From an uncultured Gammaproteobacteria bacterium (lineage in GTDB: Bacteria > Pseudomonadota > Gammaproteobacteria > Enterobacterales > Psychrobiaceae): a DNA stretch of 34,858 nt. The stretch spans positions 1-34,858 of the forward strand of contig CAJXRU010000032.1 of the NCBI GenBank assembly GCA_913060565.1. The letters run 5' to 3'. A program made the position numbers and the translations under genes. The notes beneath the pieces are model-generated. The model made no database searches and was not told the origin of the DNA. It worked only from the letters and a program-made list of their open reading frames with translations. Below, one piece after another: positions 26,758-34,809 of this stretch. Positions within the stretch are counted from its first letter, which is position 1; each line of letters starts with the position of its first letter.

Positions 26758-27643
26758 CTGTTAACTCCTTTGGCTGTTGCTCATCACTTGCAGCATTGTT
26801 AGGTGCATAAAACTCTGGTAAACCAGCAGTAATCTCAGCACCAATAAGAACCACAATCCACGATAAATATACCCAAACAAATAGAATAGGAATTGCAGCC
26901 AGTGCGCCGTAAATCGCTTGATATGAAGGGAAGTTACTAATATAAATAGCAAATCCTTTCTTGGTTAATTCAAATAATATGGCCGCTATCACAGCACCAA
27001 TGAGTGCATCCCTCACCTTAACGCGCACATTCGGCACCATCAAATACATCATTAAGAATGCTAATACAGAGAAAAACAGCGGTAACCAGCGTAAAAAGAA
27101 CTCCATAACCCCGCTAAAAACGCCTTCTTGCAATCCACCTAGTGAAATCACATATGAACTAATCGCAATACTAGCGCCAACAAACAGTGGGCCAAGTGTA
27201 ATGACCATCCAATAGATTGAAAAAGAGATTATTAGCGGGCGTTTTTTAGGGCTTTTCCAAATTTGATTAAGTACTTTATCAATATTGGAAATCAGCATTA
27301 ACGCGAAAATAACTAATGCGCCGATACCAATAGCACCGCCTTTCGACGCATTATCAACGAATTCGCCGATCGTCTGCTGTACAACATCACCAGACGCTGG
27401 AATGAAATTGCCATACACATAGTTTTCTATTTGAGTCCGCATCGATTTAAATACTGGGAATGCCGATAAAACTGAAAATATCACCGTGACCAATGGTACT
27501 ATAGACAACAATGACACATACGCGAGGTAGCCAGCTACCATGCGCAGTCTATTTTGCTTTGCACGATAAAAAACATGCATCACTAACGCCGGAATAGTAG
27601 CGATGATGGATTTAATATTTTCGACTGAAAATTTATTTTTCAC
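26723..27643 (-). CDS. YihY/Rbn family inner membrane protein
   Basis: This integral membrane protein of about 306 residues matches E. coli YihY along its length: AGYLAYVSLLSIVPLVTVIFSVLSAFPVF, IPASGDVVQQTIGEFV, SFSIYWMVITLGPLFVGASIAISSY, and FPSYQAIYGALAAIPILFVWVYLSWIVVLIGAEIT. Six or so transmembrane helices are evident. The family was once thought to be RNase BN; that activity was later assigned to another gene, so the function is open. I chose the GTG at 27643, with AAGGT eight bases upstream; the longest frame begins with TTG at 27688. It leads the rbn-pip-dtd-madA unit, whose yihY-dtd-yiiD order also exists in E. coli. Confidence 0.88.
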   Translation of the reverse strand: MKNKFSVENIKSIIATIPALVMHVFYRAKQNRLRMVAGYLAYVSLLSIVPLVTVIFSVLSAFPVFKSMRTQIENYVYGNFIPASGDVVQQTIGEFVDNASKGGAIGIGALVIFALMLISNIDKVLNQIWKSPKKRPLIISFSIYWMVITLGPLFVGASIAISSYVISLGGLQEGVFSGVMEFFLRWLPLFFSVLAFLMMYLMVPNVRVKVRDALIGAVIAAILFELTKKGFAIYISNFPSYQAIYGALAAIPILFVWVYLSWIVVLIGAEITAGLPEFYAPNNAASDEQQPKELTDERVVSGDKTV

Positions 27644-27693
27644 TTGGCAGACCTTTGCACAACAATGTATAGATACAATAATAACCAAACCAC

Positions 27694-27713
27694 TTGAAAT
27701 TGCACGATTTCAA
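27694..27713. repeat. Inverted repeat between divergent rbn-like and DUF2959 genes
   Basis: TTGAAAT (27694-27700) and ATTTCAA (27707-27713) form a perfect 7-bp inverted repeat around a 6-base centre, in a 90-base gap between divergent genes. The position suits an operator, but it may be chance in AT-rich DNA. Confidence 0.4.
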
Positions 27714-27732
27714 ATAGATTGATAAGGATATA

Positions 27733-28374
27733 ATGATGAAGAGAAACTTTTTATTTGCCCTAACACTTGTTGCCTTAGTCGGTTGTCAAAGTGCTTATTA
27801 TGGCGCGATGGAAAAAGTCGGTATTCACAAGCGCGACATTTTAGTCGATCGCGTAGAAGACACACGTGATGCTCAAAACGAAGCACAGCAGCAGTTTAAT
27901 TCGGCATTAGAAGAGTTATCAGCACTTATTAATTTTAATGGTGGCGAGCTAGAGACTATCTATAACAACCTTAACGACCAATACGTTGCTAGCGCCGAAG
28001 CCAAAGAACTCGTGTCAAAACGTATCGACAATGTTGAATCAGTTGCCCAAGCACTATTTAGTGAGTGGGAAGATGAAATAGACCAATATAGCAACGCAAC
28101 GTTTAAACGAAACAGTTCAAAACAACTGAGTGATACCAAACGATTATACGCCAGAATGCTGCGGAGTATGCATCAATCAGAAAAGAAAATGGATCCCGTG
28201 TTGGCAGCGTTAAATGATAATGTTCTTTATTTGAAACACAACTTAAACGCCAATGCAGTGAATGCGATAGAAGTTGAATTTAAGCAATTAAAACAAGAGA
28301 TTGCGATTTTAATTAAGGAAGTTAATCAATCTATTGCCGAATCTAATAAGTTTATTGAAACGCTATCTAAATAA
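27733..28374 (+). CDS. DUF2959 lipoprotein
   Basis: This 213-residue protein starts with a lipoprotein signal ending in LVALVGC (Cys18), so it is predicted to be membrane-anchored. The rest is mostly alpha-helical and charged, with coiled-coil character (DRVEDTRDAQNEAQQQFNSALEELSALINF, FKQLKQEIAILIKEVNQSIAESNKF). The AYYGAMEKVGIHKRDILVDRVEDTRDAQ segment is characteristic of DUF2959, a family seen mainly in marine gammaproteobacteria. Its function is unknown. AAGGA lies before the start; the second ATG (codon 2) is equally possible. It stands alone, divergent from the rbn-like unit. Confidence 0.85.
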   Translation: MMKRNFLFALTLVALVGCQSAYYGAMEKVGIHKRDILVDRVEDTRDAQNEAQQQFNSALEELSALINFNGGELETIYNNLNDQYVASAEAKELVSKRIDNVESVAQALFSEWEDEIDQYSNATFKRNSSKQLSDTKRLYARMLRSMHQSEKKMDPVLAALNDNVLYLKHNLNANAVNAIEVEFKQLKQEIAILIKEVNQSIAESNKFIETLSK

Positions 28375-28388
28375 TCTTGAAATAACTT

Positions 28389-29144
28389 TTATCGGCCACC
28401 AGCGAGGTCGATAAAAGTGCCCGTTGCATACGATGCCTCATCAGATAATAACCATGCGATAGCATTAGCTACTTCCTCTGGCTGGCCACCACGTTGCATG
28501 GGAATTAATGGCGCAAGTCTATCGACTCGACCCGCTTCACCGCCATCAGCGTGCATATCAGTATAAATGCAACCGGGACGAACACTATTAACCCGAATAC
28601 CTTCAGCAGCGACTTCTAATGACAACCCCTTCGTCATACTATCCATTGCACCTTTAGAGGCGGCATAGTCAACGTATTCCTGTGGCGCGCCTGTATACGA
28701 TGCTGCAGAGCTAACATTCACTATCGCACCACCTTGTCCACCTAGCGCTGTCGACATTCTTTTTACAGCTTCACGAGCACATAAAAAACTGCCGGTTACA
28801 TTAGTCAATAAAACCTCATTGATACGCTCAGCCGTTAGATCTTGCAAACGGCATTGTTGCTTTAGAATGCCTGCGTTATTCACCAATGCCGTGATGGTTC
28901 CTAAATGCTCATCAATGTATTCAAATAACTCAACAACCTCAGATTCTTGTGCAACATCAGCCTGTTTGATTACCACATGCTCACATATTGCCAATAATTC
29001 TTGTTGTAGCACTGTGGCCGCTTGAAGATTATCGCGATAGTTAATGCAAATTCGATACCCTTGATGCGCCAATACCCTCGCTGTAGCAGCGCCGATACCG
29101 CGACTGCCTCCAGTAATTAGTGCAATTTTGGTTGGAGCTGTCAT
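28389..29144 (-). CDS. SDR family oxidoreductase
   Basis: This 251-residue classical short-chain dehydrogenase has the nucleotide-binding motif TGGSRGIGAAT near the N-terminus, NNAG in the middle, catalytic Ser in VNVSSAASYTG, the YAASKGAM Tyr/Lys pair and RPGCIYTDMHADGG near the C-terminus. The Arg-Asp segment INYRDNL after the second strand suggests NADP(H), but this is tentative. The substrate cannot be told from sequence. The ATG immediately follows the yaiI stop codon (TAA-ATG on the minus strand), so the two are translationally coupled. Confidence 0.9.
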   Translation of the reverse strand: MTAPTKIALITGGSRGIGAATARVLAHQGYRICINYRDNLQAATVLQQELLAICEHVVIKQADVAQESEVVELFEYIDEHLGTITALVNNAGILKQQCRLQDLTAERINEVLLTNVTGSFLCAREAVKRMSTALGGQGGAIVNVSSAASYTGAPQEYVDYAASKGAMDSMTKGLSLEVAAEGIRVNSVRPGCIYTDMHADGGEAGRVDRLAPLIPMQRGGQPEEVANAIAWLLSDEASYATGTFIDLAGGR

Positions 29145-29594
29145 TTATGATTGCGCCTTACGAATAATGGTATCGAGATGATTCGCAAAATTTTGGCGAT
29201 CGGTTTGGCTTAATGGGGCTTGGCCACCTGTATGGACGCCACTAGCGCGCATCGTATCCATAAAATCACGAATATTTAATCTAGCTTTAATATTAGCCTT
29301 GGTATAAAGCTCACCACGCGGACTCAATGCCTTCGCTTTCTTAGTGATGACTTCATCAGCTAACGGAATATCACTGGTAATCACTAAATCGTTGGGTTCA
29401 ACCTGCTTAACGATCTCATCATCAGCGACATCAAACCCACTAAGTACGGTTTGCGTTTTAATATAGGGAGAAGGCGGAGTGGTCAGTGCATGATTAGCAA
29501 CTAACGTCATGGAAATTTGGGCTCGATGAGCCGCGCGATATAAGATTTCTTTAATAACAACAGGACAAGCGTCGGCATCGACCCAAATATTCAT
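29145..29594 (-). CDS. yaiI: YaiI/YqxD family protein (UPF0178)
   Basis: This 149-residue protein begins [21 protein letters not shown] and contains [26 protein letters not shown] and [18 protein letters not shown], all typical of the YaiI/YqxD (DUF188) family, a PIN-like fold with conserved acidic residues. Nuclease activity is suggested by the fold, but the biological role is unknown. It sits between the siroheme genes and an SDR on the same strand, and its stop abuts the SDR start. Confidence 0.92.
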   Translation of the reverse strand: MNIWVDADACPVVIKEILYRAAHRAQISMTLVANHALTTPPSPYIKTQTVLSGFDVADDEIVKQVEPNDLVITSDIPLADEVITKKAKALSPRGELYTKANIKARLNIRDFMDTMRASGVHTGGQAPLSQTDRQNFANHLDTIIRKAQS

Positions 29595-29640
29595 AACAAT
29601 TCAATAAGCTCAAACTAATAATGCGCTTACTCTAGCGCTA

Positions 29641-30597
29641 TCACTCGCCAATTGATAGCGCAGAATTAAATTGACGCACCGTAAAATCTGCAGAGAATTG
29701 TTGATAAACACCTTGCCATTGCGCCAAGGGTTTATTGGATAGTATGCAAACCCGTTGATTATCTTTTAATAAACGCTCTACCTGGCTTAATTTATCTGAC
29801 TGATTTAATTTAGAAATATTAGCATCTCTTCGAATCAGCTCGACAACTTGATTGTCGATATTTTCGTCAACTAATGCAATATCAGATTGCTGCATATGAC
29901 GCAGCGCAGCCAGTGATAACATCTGTGCATCTGACGTTGTTTGGATCAAATAAAGTTCACCGTCAACACCATCGATTTGTTGTTCTTTATTCAACAAACG
30001 GTCGAATAAACCGCTTAATTTTGAAACGTCATCACTGTCACCTGAAGAAAAGAAACGCTCCCAAAAACGACGTCGTTGATTTCCATCACTAAAGCTATCT
30101 TTTACTATTTGGCGCTTACTACCAGAGAAGCTTGCAACCTTGCCCAATACCAAAGGAATGATACTTTCTAATCGCTCACGCCAATAACGCACTAATACTG
30201 GTGCCGCACCCTCGCTACTTATTGCGAAAACCATTGGAGAGCGGTCGATAATAGATGGGGTAATGAAATGACATAGCGCTTGTGAATCGACAACGTTAGC
30301 AAAAACATTACGTGCTTTGGCTTGTGCACTAATTTGCGCATTCAGTTCATTATTTGCAGTGGCAACAAAAACTAACTGACGGTTATCTAACATGGACTCA
30401 TGATAAAGCCCGTTAATATGCTCAACACGACCAATATTCACAAACCCTTGAATTTCAGATGATAATTCAGGAGAAACTACAGTCACATTGGCAGCGCTTT
30501 TAAGCAACAGCTCAATTTTTCGGGTAGCGACTTCGCCGCCGCCAACCACTAAAACATTAAGCTGCTGTGTATCGACGAAAATCGGAAAATACTGCAT
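29641..30597 (-). CDS. Precorrin-2 dehydrogenase/ferrochelatase with a decayed methyltransferase remnant
   Basis: This 318-residue protein corresponds to the N-terminal (CysG-B/Met8) half of siroheme synthase. It oxidises precorrin-2 to sirohydrochlorin and inserts iron. The NAD-binding VLVVGGGEVATRKIELL (15-32), catalytic Asp104 in NVVDSQ, the FITPSII segment and Ser128 in FAISSEG are all present. From residue 213 to about 292 the sequence (GELYLIQTTSDAQMLSLAAL, then ALVDENIDNQVVELIRRDA) still tracks the first part of the CysG methyltransferase domain, but the SAM-binding GAGPGDPELLT is lost. The intact methyltransferase is encoded by the gene upstream, which it overlaps by 41 bases. The start MQYFPIFVD fits the family. 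Siroheme is the cofactor of sulfite and nitrite reductases. Confidence 0.9.
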   Translation of the reverse strand: MQYFPIFVDTQQLNVLVVGGGEVATRKIELLLKSAANVTVVSPELSSEIQGFVNIGRVEHINGLYHESMLDNRQLVFVATANNELNAQISAQAKARNVFANVVDSQALCHFITPSIIDRSPMVFAISSEGAAPVLVRYWRERLESIIPLVLGKVASFSGSKRQIVKDSFSDGNQRRRFWERFFSSGDSDDVSKLSGLFDRLLNKEQQIDGVDGELYLIQTTSDAQMLSLAALRHMQQSDIALVDENIDNQVVELIRRDANISKLNQSDKLSQVERLLKDNQRVCILSNKPLAQWQGVYQQFSADFTVRQFNSALSIGE

Positions 30598-31408
30598 CTT
30601 CAGACTCTATGGCTTGAAAATAGCCATTATTGTTTAGGTTTTGTTCTTCGAACTGATTGACCACATGCCCAATAATAATTAGTGAGGGTGGTTTTATATC
30701 GTGTTGTTTAACTAATTCAGGTAATGAAGTTAAGGTGCCGCGAATTGTTTTTTGTTCTGGGCGCGTCCCCTTCTCAATGATTGCTGCTGGTGTATCAGGA
30801 CTACGTCCATGTGCAATAAGCTGCTGCTTGATTGTTTCTAATGTATTAATTCCCATATAAAAAACAATTGTTTGCGAATCAACACTCAGGGCTGGCCAGG
30901 GTAAATCCAAACGCCCTTCGGTCTGCAAATGCCCCGTAATAAAACTACAGCCCTGTGCAACACCGCGATGAGTTAGCGGAATGCCAGCATAAGCAGCACA
31001 TGATGATGCTGCCGTCATTCCCGGCGCAACATGACAACTTACTCCTTCAGCTAGTAAATGAAGTGCTTCTTCGCCGCCACGGCCAAATATAAAGGGATCG
31101 CCACCTTTAAGACGTAAAACACGCTTACCTAGTTTGGCTTGCTCTGCGAGTAATTCGTTAATTTTATCCTGAGTTAAGCGATGATCCGCCTGTTTTTTAC
31201 CAACATAAATTAATTCACAATCGTCACTGAGTAGCGACATGATTTCGGGACTCACTAAACGGTCATAAACAGCAACATCAGCTTGCTCAATAAAGCGTAA
31301 CGCTTTAATAGTTAACAACTCTGGATCACCAGGCCCCGCCCCAACCAAAGCGACTTCACCTTTGGCGAATACGCTTTTACTTGCTATTTGTTGAATTAAT
31401 TTACTCAT
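30557..31408 (-). CDS. cobA: Uroporphyrinogen-III C-methyltransferase (SUMT)
   Basis: This 283-residue SAM-dependent enzyme methylates uroporphyrinogen III at C2 and C7 to precorrin-2, the first step to siroheme. Motifs are intact: EVALVGAGPGDPELLT (18-33), VYDRLVSPEIM, RLKGGDPFIFGRGGEE, VAPGMTAASSCAAYAGIPLTHRGVA and VFYMGINTLE. It corresponds to the C-terminal (CysG-A) half of fused siroheme synthase, here a separate gene. Its 3' end overlaps the dehydrogenase gene by 41 bases, so both enzymes are made together. About 150 bases separate it from smg upstream, including the smg terminator. Confidence 0.94.
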   Translation of the reverse strand: MSKLIQQIASKSVFAKGEVALVGAGPGDPELLTIKALRFIEQADVAVYDRLVSPEIMSLLSDDCELIYVGKKQADHRLTQDKINELLAEQAKLGKRVLRLKGGDPFIFGRGGEEALHLLAEGVSCHVAPGMTAASSCAAYAGIPLTHRGVAQGCSFITGHLQTEGRLDLPWPALSVDSQTIVFYMGINTLETIKQQLIAHGRSPDTPAAIIEKGTRPEQKTIRGTLTSLPELVKQHDIKPPSLIIIGHVVNQFEEQNLNNNGYFQAIESEDAVFSDFRRYTAA

Positions 31409-31510
31409 TGCCTTATTACCCGATCATCGTAATAACAACAAAGATATACCTACATGGAATAACAAACAATGATTTTTAACTTATTAGTTATAACAAAGTA
31501 CAACAAAACT

Positions 31511-31538
31511 AAAAAAACCGCTAAGTTAGCGGTTTTCA
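31511..31538 (-). terminator. Terminator of the smg gene
   Basis: AAAACCGCTA and TAGCGGTTTT pair perfectly over a three-base loop, with a T-run following on the minus strand. It lies 20 bases past the smg stop and isolates cobA from it. Confidence 0.85.
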
Positions 31539-31558
31539 TATTTGATGGTGATTAATAG

Positions 31559-32032
31559 TTAATGCATGGTACCGCCACCTTCATCAAACATTAGCCCTTC
31601 TAATTGAGTAAACGCAGCTTGTTGATCAGGTAAATTAAATAACACCATCAATACGACCCACTTTAGATCATCAACGGAAAAGGATTTACTTTCAATTTGC
31701 GTGGCTCGTTCGATAACCATTTCTCGAGTTTCAGGATTTAATACACCGATGCTTTCAAGAAAATAAACGAAACCGCGACACTCTTTATCTAATTGCACAC
31801 ATTCGTTAGTTGTAAATACACGAACAGACTGTAAAGGTTGTTGTGATAGTGCCGAATAATCAAGACTGTTTTGCATATCTGCCAAACCCTCAATCCAAGC
31901 CAGCGCTTTAAACACGGCGTCTTTTTGAAAGCCAGCTTCTGATAACTCATCAGTCAGGATTTTATTTTCCATCATTACGTCCATCTCACTATGATTGTAA
32001 TTTTCAAATAAATACATAAGACATTCAAACAT
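31559..32032 (-). CDS. smg: Smg family protein (DUF494)
   Basis: This 157-residue protein matches E. coli Smg across its length: MFECLMYLFENYNHSE, ALAWIEGLADMQ, RVFTTNECVQLDKECRGFVYFLESIGVLNPETREMVIERA and DDLKWVVLMVLFNLPDQQ. The function is unknown. Its ATG overlaps the dprA stop by one base (TAATG), so translation is coupled. The dprA-smg pair near def is conserved in gammaproteobacteria. Confidence 0.95.
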   Translation of the reverse strand: MFECLMYLFENYNHSEMDVMMENKILTDELSEAGFQKDAVFKALAWIEGLADMQNSLDYSALSQQPLQSVRVFTTNECVQLDKECRGFVYFLESIGVLNPETREMVIERATQIESKSFSVDDLKWVVLMVLFNLPDQQAAFTQLEGLMFDEGGGTMH

Positions 32033-33144
32033 TAAATTGCCCCCTTAATACGAATATAACCACCAGGTTGAGAACTAACTTGGCCGGACAATTCAAGCAT
32101 CAAAAGGCGCTCGAGCACATGTTCAATTGTCATATCGCAACGCTGTGCAATAACATCAACGGCTGTCGTCTCAAAGCCAGTATTGGCTAAAATAGGATCG
32201 GTAACTGATTCTGAGTGTTGACATGTGTGAATGTTGTCATGTGAATCTTTATCACCAATATCAAGTTCTTTAACAAGATTATAGTGATGAAGCTCTTCTA
32301 AAATATCGGCCACGCTTGTAATAAGTTTAGCTCCTTGAGTAATTAATTTATGACAGCCTGCCACTTTTGGATTATTAATAGAACCGGGTACTGCGAAGAC
32401 CTCTCTATTTTGCTCGGAGGCAAGACGAGCAGTGATTAATGAACCGCTTTTGTCAGCGGCTTCAACGACGACAACACCTAGCGACAAACCACTGACAATA
32501 CGATTGCGTCTTGGAAATTGAGAAGCTTTGGGTGTTATATCAGGCCAAAACTCCGAAACTAATAATCCACGGTTGAGGATCTCAGAAGCTAAGCCCACAT
32601 TAGATTTTGGATAAATTGTATTTAAACCACATCCCATTACAGCAATAGTTGCACCCTGCGCATTTAGCGCTCCGCGATGAGCACAACTATCAATTCCAGC
32701 AGCTAGTCCACTAGTAACACAAATACCATGAGCAGCTAAATCATGAGCAATACGCTTTGCCGTTTCTTTACCCGAAATGGTTGCTGCGCGACTACCAACC
32801 ATAGCGACTTGTGGTGCATGCAACAAACCAATATTGCCTTGGCAAAATAGTAATAATGGTGGCGATGAGATTTCTTTAAGTAAAGGCGGGTAGTTATCAT
32901 CAAAATAACTCACAACAAAACGATTTGGTTGCTGCGCTAACCAGCATTCTACCGCGGCTATTTTTTCATTTGGAGGGTTTTGAATTGACGAAATTTGAGA
33001 AGCATTAAATCCAAGCTCTTTTAATTGGAGGCTTGTTAATTTGAATAACTGGAAAGCATCTAACCCACTCAATCGCTGCAATAGGCGATAAACACCTAAT
33101 TGCGGCAATAAATCTAACGTGAGGACCTGATGTAGACGTTGCAT
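32032..33144 (-). CDS. dprA: DNA processing protein DprA
   Basis: This 370-residue protein has the DprA Rossmann-like core: MVGSRAATISGKETAKRIAHDLA, GICVTSGLAAGIDSCAHRGAL, GCGLNTIYPKSNVGL, FPRRNRIVSGLSLGVVVVEA, SGSLITARLASEQNREVFAVPGS and QGAKLI. An N-terminal helical extension (about 1-75) and a C-terminal winged-helix domain (about 305-370) flank it. DprA protects incoming single-stranded DNA and loads RecA during natural transformation. The ATG at 33144 follows AGGAG closely. That ribosome binding site lies in one arm of an 11-bp hairpin (33144-33178), which suggests translational control. Confidence 0.96.
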   Translation of the reverse strand: MQRLHQVLTLDLLPQLGVYRLLQRLSGLDAFQLFKLTSLQLKELGFNASQISSIQNPPNEKIAAVECWLAQQPNRFVVSYFDDNYPPLLKEISSPPLLLFCQGNIGLLHAPQVAMVGSRAATISGKETAKRIAHDLAAHGICVTSGLAAGIDSCAHRGALNAQGATIAVMGCGLNTIYPKSNVGLASEILNRGLLVSEFWPDITPKASQFPRRNRIVSGLSLGVVVVEAADKSGSLITARLASEQNREVFAVPGSINNPKVAGCHKLITQGAKLITSVADILEELHHYNLVKELDIGDKDSHDNIHTCQHSESVTDPILANTGFETTAVDVIAQRCDMTIEHVLERLLMLELSGQVSSQPGGYIRIKGAI

Positions 33145-33178
33145 TCATTCTCCTAATGACGCCTAAAAGGAGAATGAA
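33144..33178 (-). promoter_or_regulatory. Hairpin sequestering the dprA ribosome binding site
   Basis: On the minus strand TTCATTCTCCT (33178-33168) pairs perfectly over 11 bp with AGGAGAATGAA (33154-33144), with a 13-base loop between. The right arm holds the AGGAG ribosome binding site and the first base of the dprA ATG. No T-run follows, so it does not look like a terminator. Confidence 0.7.
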
Positions 33179-33186
33179 ATTAATAC

Positions 33187-34263
33187 CTAAGGATTAATTA
33201 ACTCATCGCCTAATCTAACAGGACGTTTAATATCGATAATTAAAGCATAGCTCAAATTTGAAAAGCTTCTGAAAACCATTATTTTTCCGCGGTATACATT
33301 GGGTAACTTTTGAGTTTCTTCATCAACAAAATACGCTTTAATGCGATCGTACGATCGGAAGTTAATTGGGTCTCGCACTTCCCCTTCACTATCAACAAAC
33401 TGAATTTTCCCCGGTTGAAAAACGCTAAATACATGCCCTTGCTTAATGCCCTGCTCACTACCACCATCAATAACGACAACGTCGTTTAAACCAGACTCAC
33501 GGTACATTTTAGCTGAACCAATTATTTCTGACGCAACATCACTTGATGCAGCTTCTGGTAAGAAATAAGCGGGTAAGTCATTTGCCGGTAGTGGCATTAT
33601 TACAGCACCAGTTTTTACTTGTGACTTAATATCATCCAATCGTAATTGGCTAATATCAGCCGATTGTGTCGCTTCGCCTTTCGCAATTAAATTAAGCTCT
33701 AACCCCAACGTTTGATTAGTTTTTGGCGAAGAAAAAATACGTCCTCGAGAATAAATACCGTATTTAGCCCCTGTAACAAGCTTTTTATTTACAAAAACAA
33801 TATCAGTTTGCTTATAAAAAACAGTGTCACGTTCTGAGCCCACTAACACAGGAAGATTATCGTACTCGCCTAATGTTACTATTTGATGCTCAGTTAAATG
33901 CTGCTCGACGTCAGACAAAGGAATCGTTGGAATTGGATTAACCTTGCGTGATTTTCGTCCATGACGCGTCATTTTAAGGGCTGGCTTGCTACGCTCAATC
34001 ACAATACGCGGTTTGCCATCAACCATTATAAGATTCAGTACATCACCAGGATAAATCCAATGAGGATCTGAAATTTGCTTATTCATGCCCCAAAGTTCAG
34101 GCCAGCGCCACGGTGTCGATAAAAACTTACTAGAGATATCCCACAGCGTATCCCCTTTCACCACCACATAACGTTTTGGCGAATCGGATTTCACCTTTAA
34201 TTCATCCGCATTCACTTGATGAACTACCAAAGTAAGAATGCATAAAATCAACACTCGCCACAT
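33187..34263 (-). CDS. LysM domain exported protein
   Basis: This protein of 358 residues starts at the ATG at 34263 (AAGGA eight bases upstream; the frame extends two codons to a TTG). A signal peptide (MWRVLILCILTLVVHQVNA, cut near residue 19) is followed by a LysM domain, RYVVVKGDTLWDISSKFLSTPWRWPELWGMNKQISDPHWIYPGDVLNL (about 31-78), which binds peptidoglycan. The rest (80-358) is beta-rich with no recognised domain, though GGSEQGIKQGHVFSVFQPG resembles a repeat seen in envelope proteins. Proteins of this type are regularly found next to dprA and def in marine gammaproteobacteria. The function is not known; a cell-wall location is inferred. It precedes dprA by 42 bases on the same strand. 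Confidence 0.88.
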   Translation of the reverse strand: MWRVLILCILTLVVHQVNADELKVKSDSPKRYVVVKGDTLWDISSKFLSTPWRWPELWGMNKQISDPHWIYPGDVLNLIMVDGKPRIVIERSKPALKMTRHGRKSRKVNPIPTIPLSDVEQHLTEHQIVTLGEYDNLPVLVGSERDTVFYKQTDIVFVNKKLVTGAKYGIYSRGRIFSSPKTNQTLGLELNLIAKGEATQSADISQLRLDDIKSQVKTGAVIMPLPANDLPAYFLPEAASSDVASEIIGSAKMYRESGLNDVVVIDGGSEQGIKQGHVFSVFQPGKIQFVDSEGEVRDPINFRSYDRIKAYFVDEETQKLPNVYRGKIMVFRSFSNLSYALIIDIKRPVRLGDELINP

Positions 34264-34305
34264 AGCCAAATCCTTGCGTAAATCGTTCTAAAAAAGTTAA
34301 AAGTA

Positions 34306-34339
34306 TCTTGATTTAATCAATCAAGAAATAATATTGCAA
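34306..34339 (-). promoter_or_regulatory. Possible lysM-gene promoter overlapping an inverted repeat
   Basis: On the minus strand TTGCAA (34339-34334) and TTAAAT (34316-34311) are 17 bases apart, each 4/6 to consensus. A perfect inverted repeat, TCTTGATT-TAATC-AATCAAGA (34306-34326), overlaps the -10 and could be an operator. It lies in the divergent gap between the lysM gene and def. Confidence 0.35.
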
Positions 34340-34470
34340 CAATGATCTCAAAATCCAGTCACTTCAACCAGATAAAACTGTCAAAGCGCTGATGAAATGT
34401 TTAAAATAACAACATATCACAGATTCATAGCGGACCTACCATTAGATTGGTAGTTTGAACGAGAAAAATT

Positions 34471-34809
34471 ATGGCCATTCTTACAGTATTACAATTTCCA
34501 GACAAAAGATTACGCACGGTTGCAGAGCCTGTTGCAGCAGTTACTAGCGAGACACAAAAAATTATCGATGACATGCTAGAGACTATGTACGATGAAAAAG
34601 GCGTTGGCCTAGCGGCTACTCAAGTTGATATTCACCAACGCATTGTTGTCATGGACTGCTCAGAAGATCAGGACACACCGATCATTATGGTTAACCCTGA
34701 AATCATCAAGCGTGAAGGTTCAATGATGAACGAAGAAGGTTGTTTATCTGTACCAGGTATTTACGCAAGTGTTGAGCGAGCTGAAGCTGTGACAGTAAAA
34801 GCGCTAGAC
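34471..34809 (+). CDS. def: Peptide deformylase (partial; 3' end replaced by adapter)
   Basis: The first 113 residues match peptide deformylase, which removes the formyl group from the N-terminal Met of new proteins. Start [21 protein letters not shown], motif I GVGLAATQ and motif [11 protein letters not shown] (metal-binding Cys) are present. Motif III HEMDH should follow but is missing because genomic sequence stops at 34809. The frame reads on into adapter as LSLIHI and stops at 34830, which is an artefact. The full enzyme is about 170 residues. In related genomes fmt and rsmB usually follow. Confidence 0.95.

Noticed and set aside
34436-34453. Small 6-bp hairpin CTACCA...TGGTAG before def
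   Set aside because: Too short and AT-rich in context to claim regulation; no T-run.
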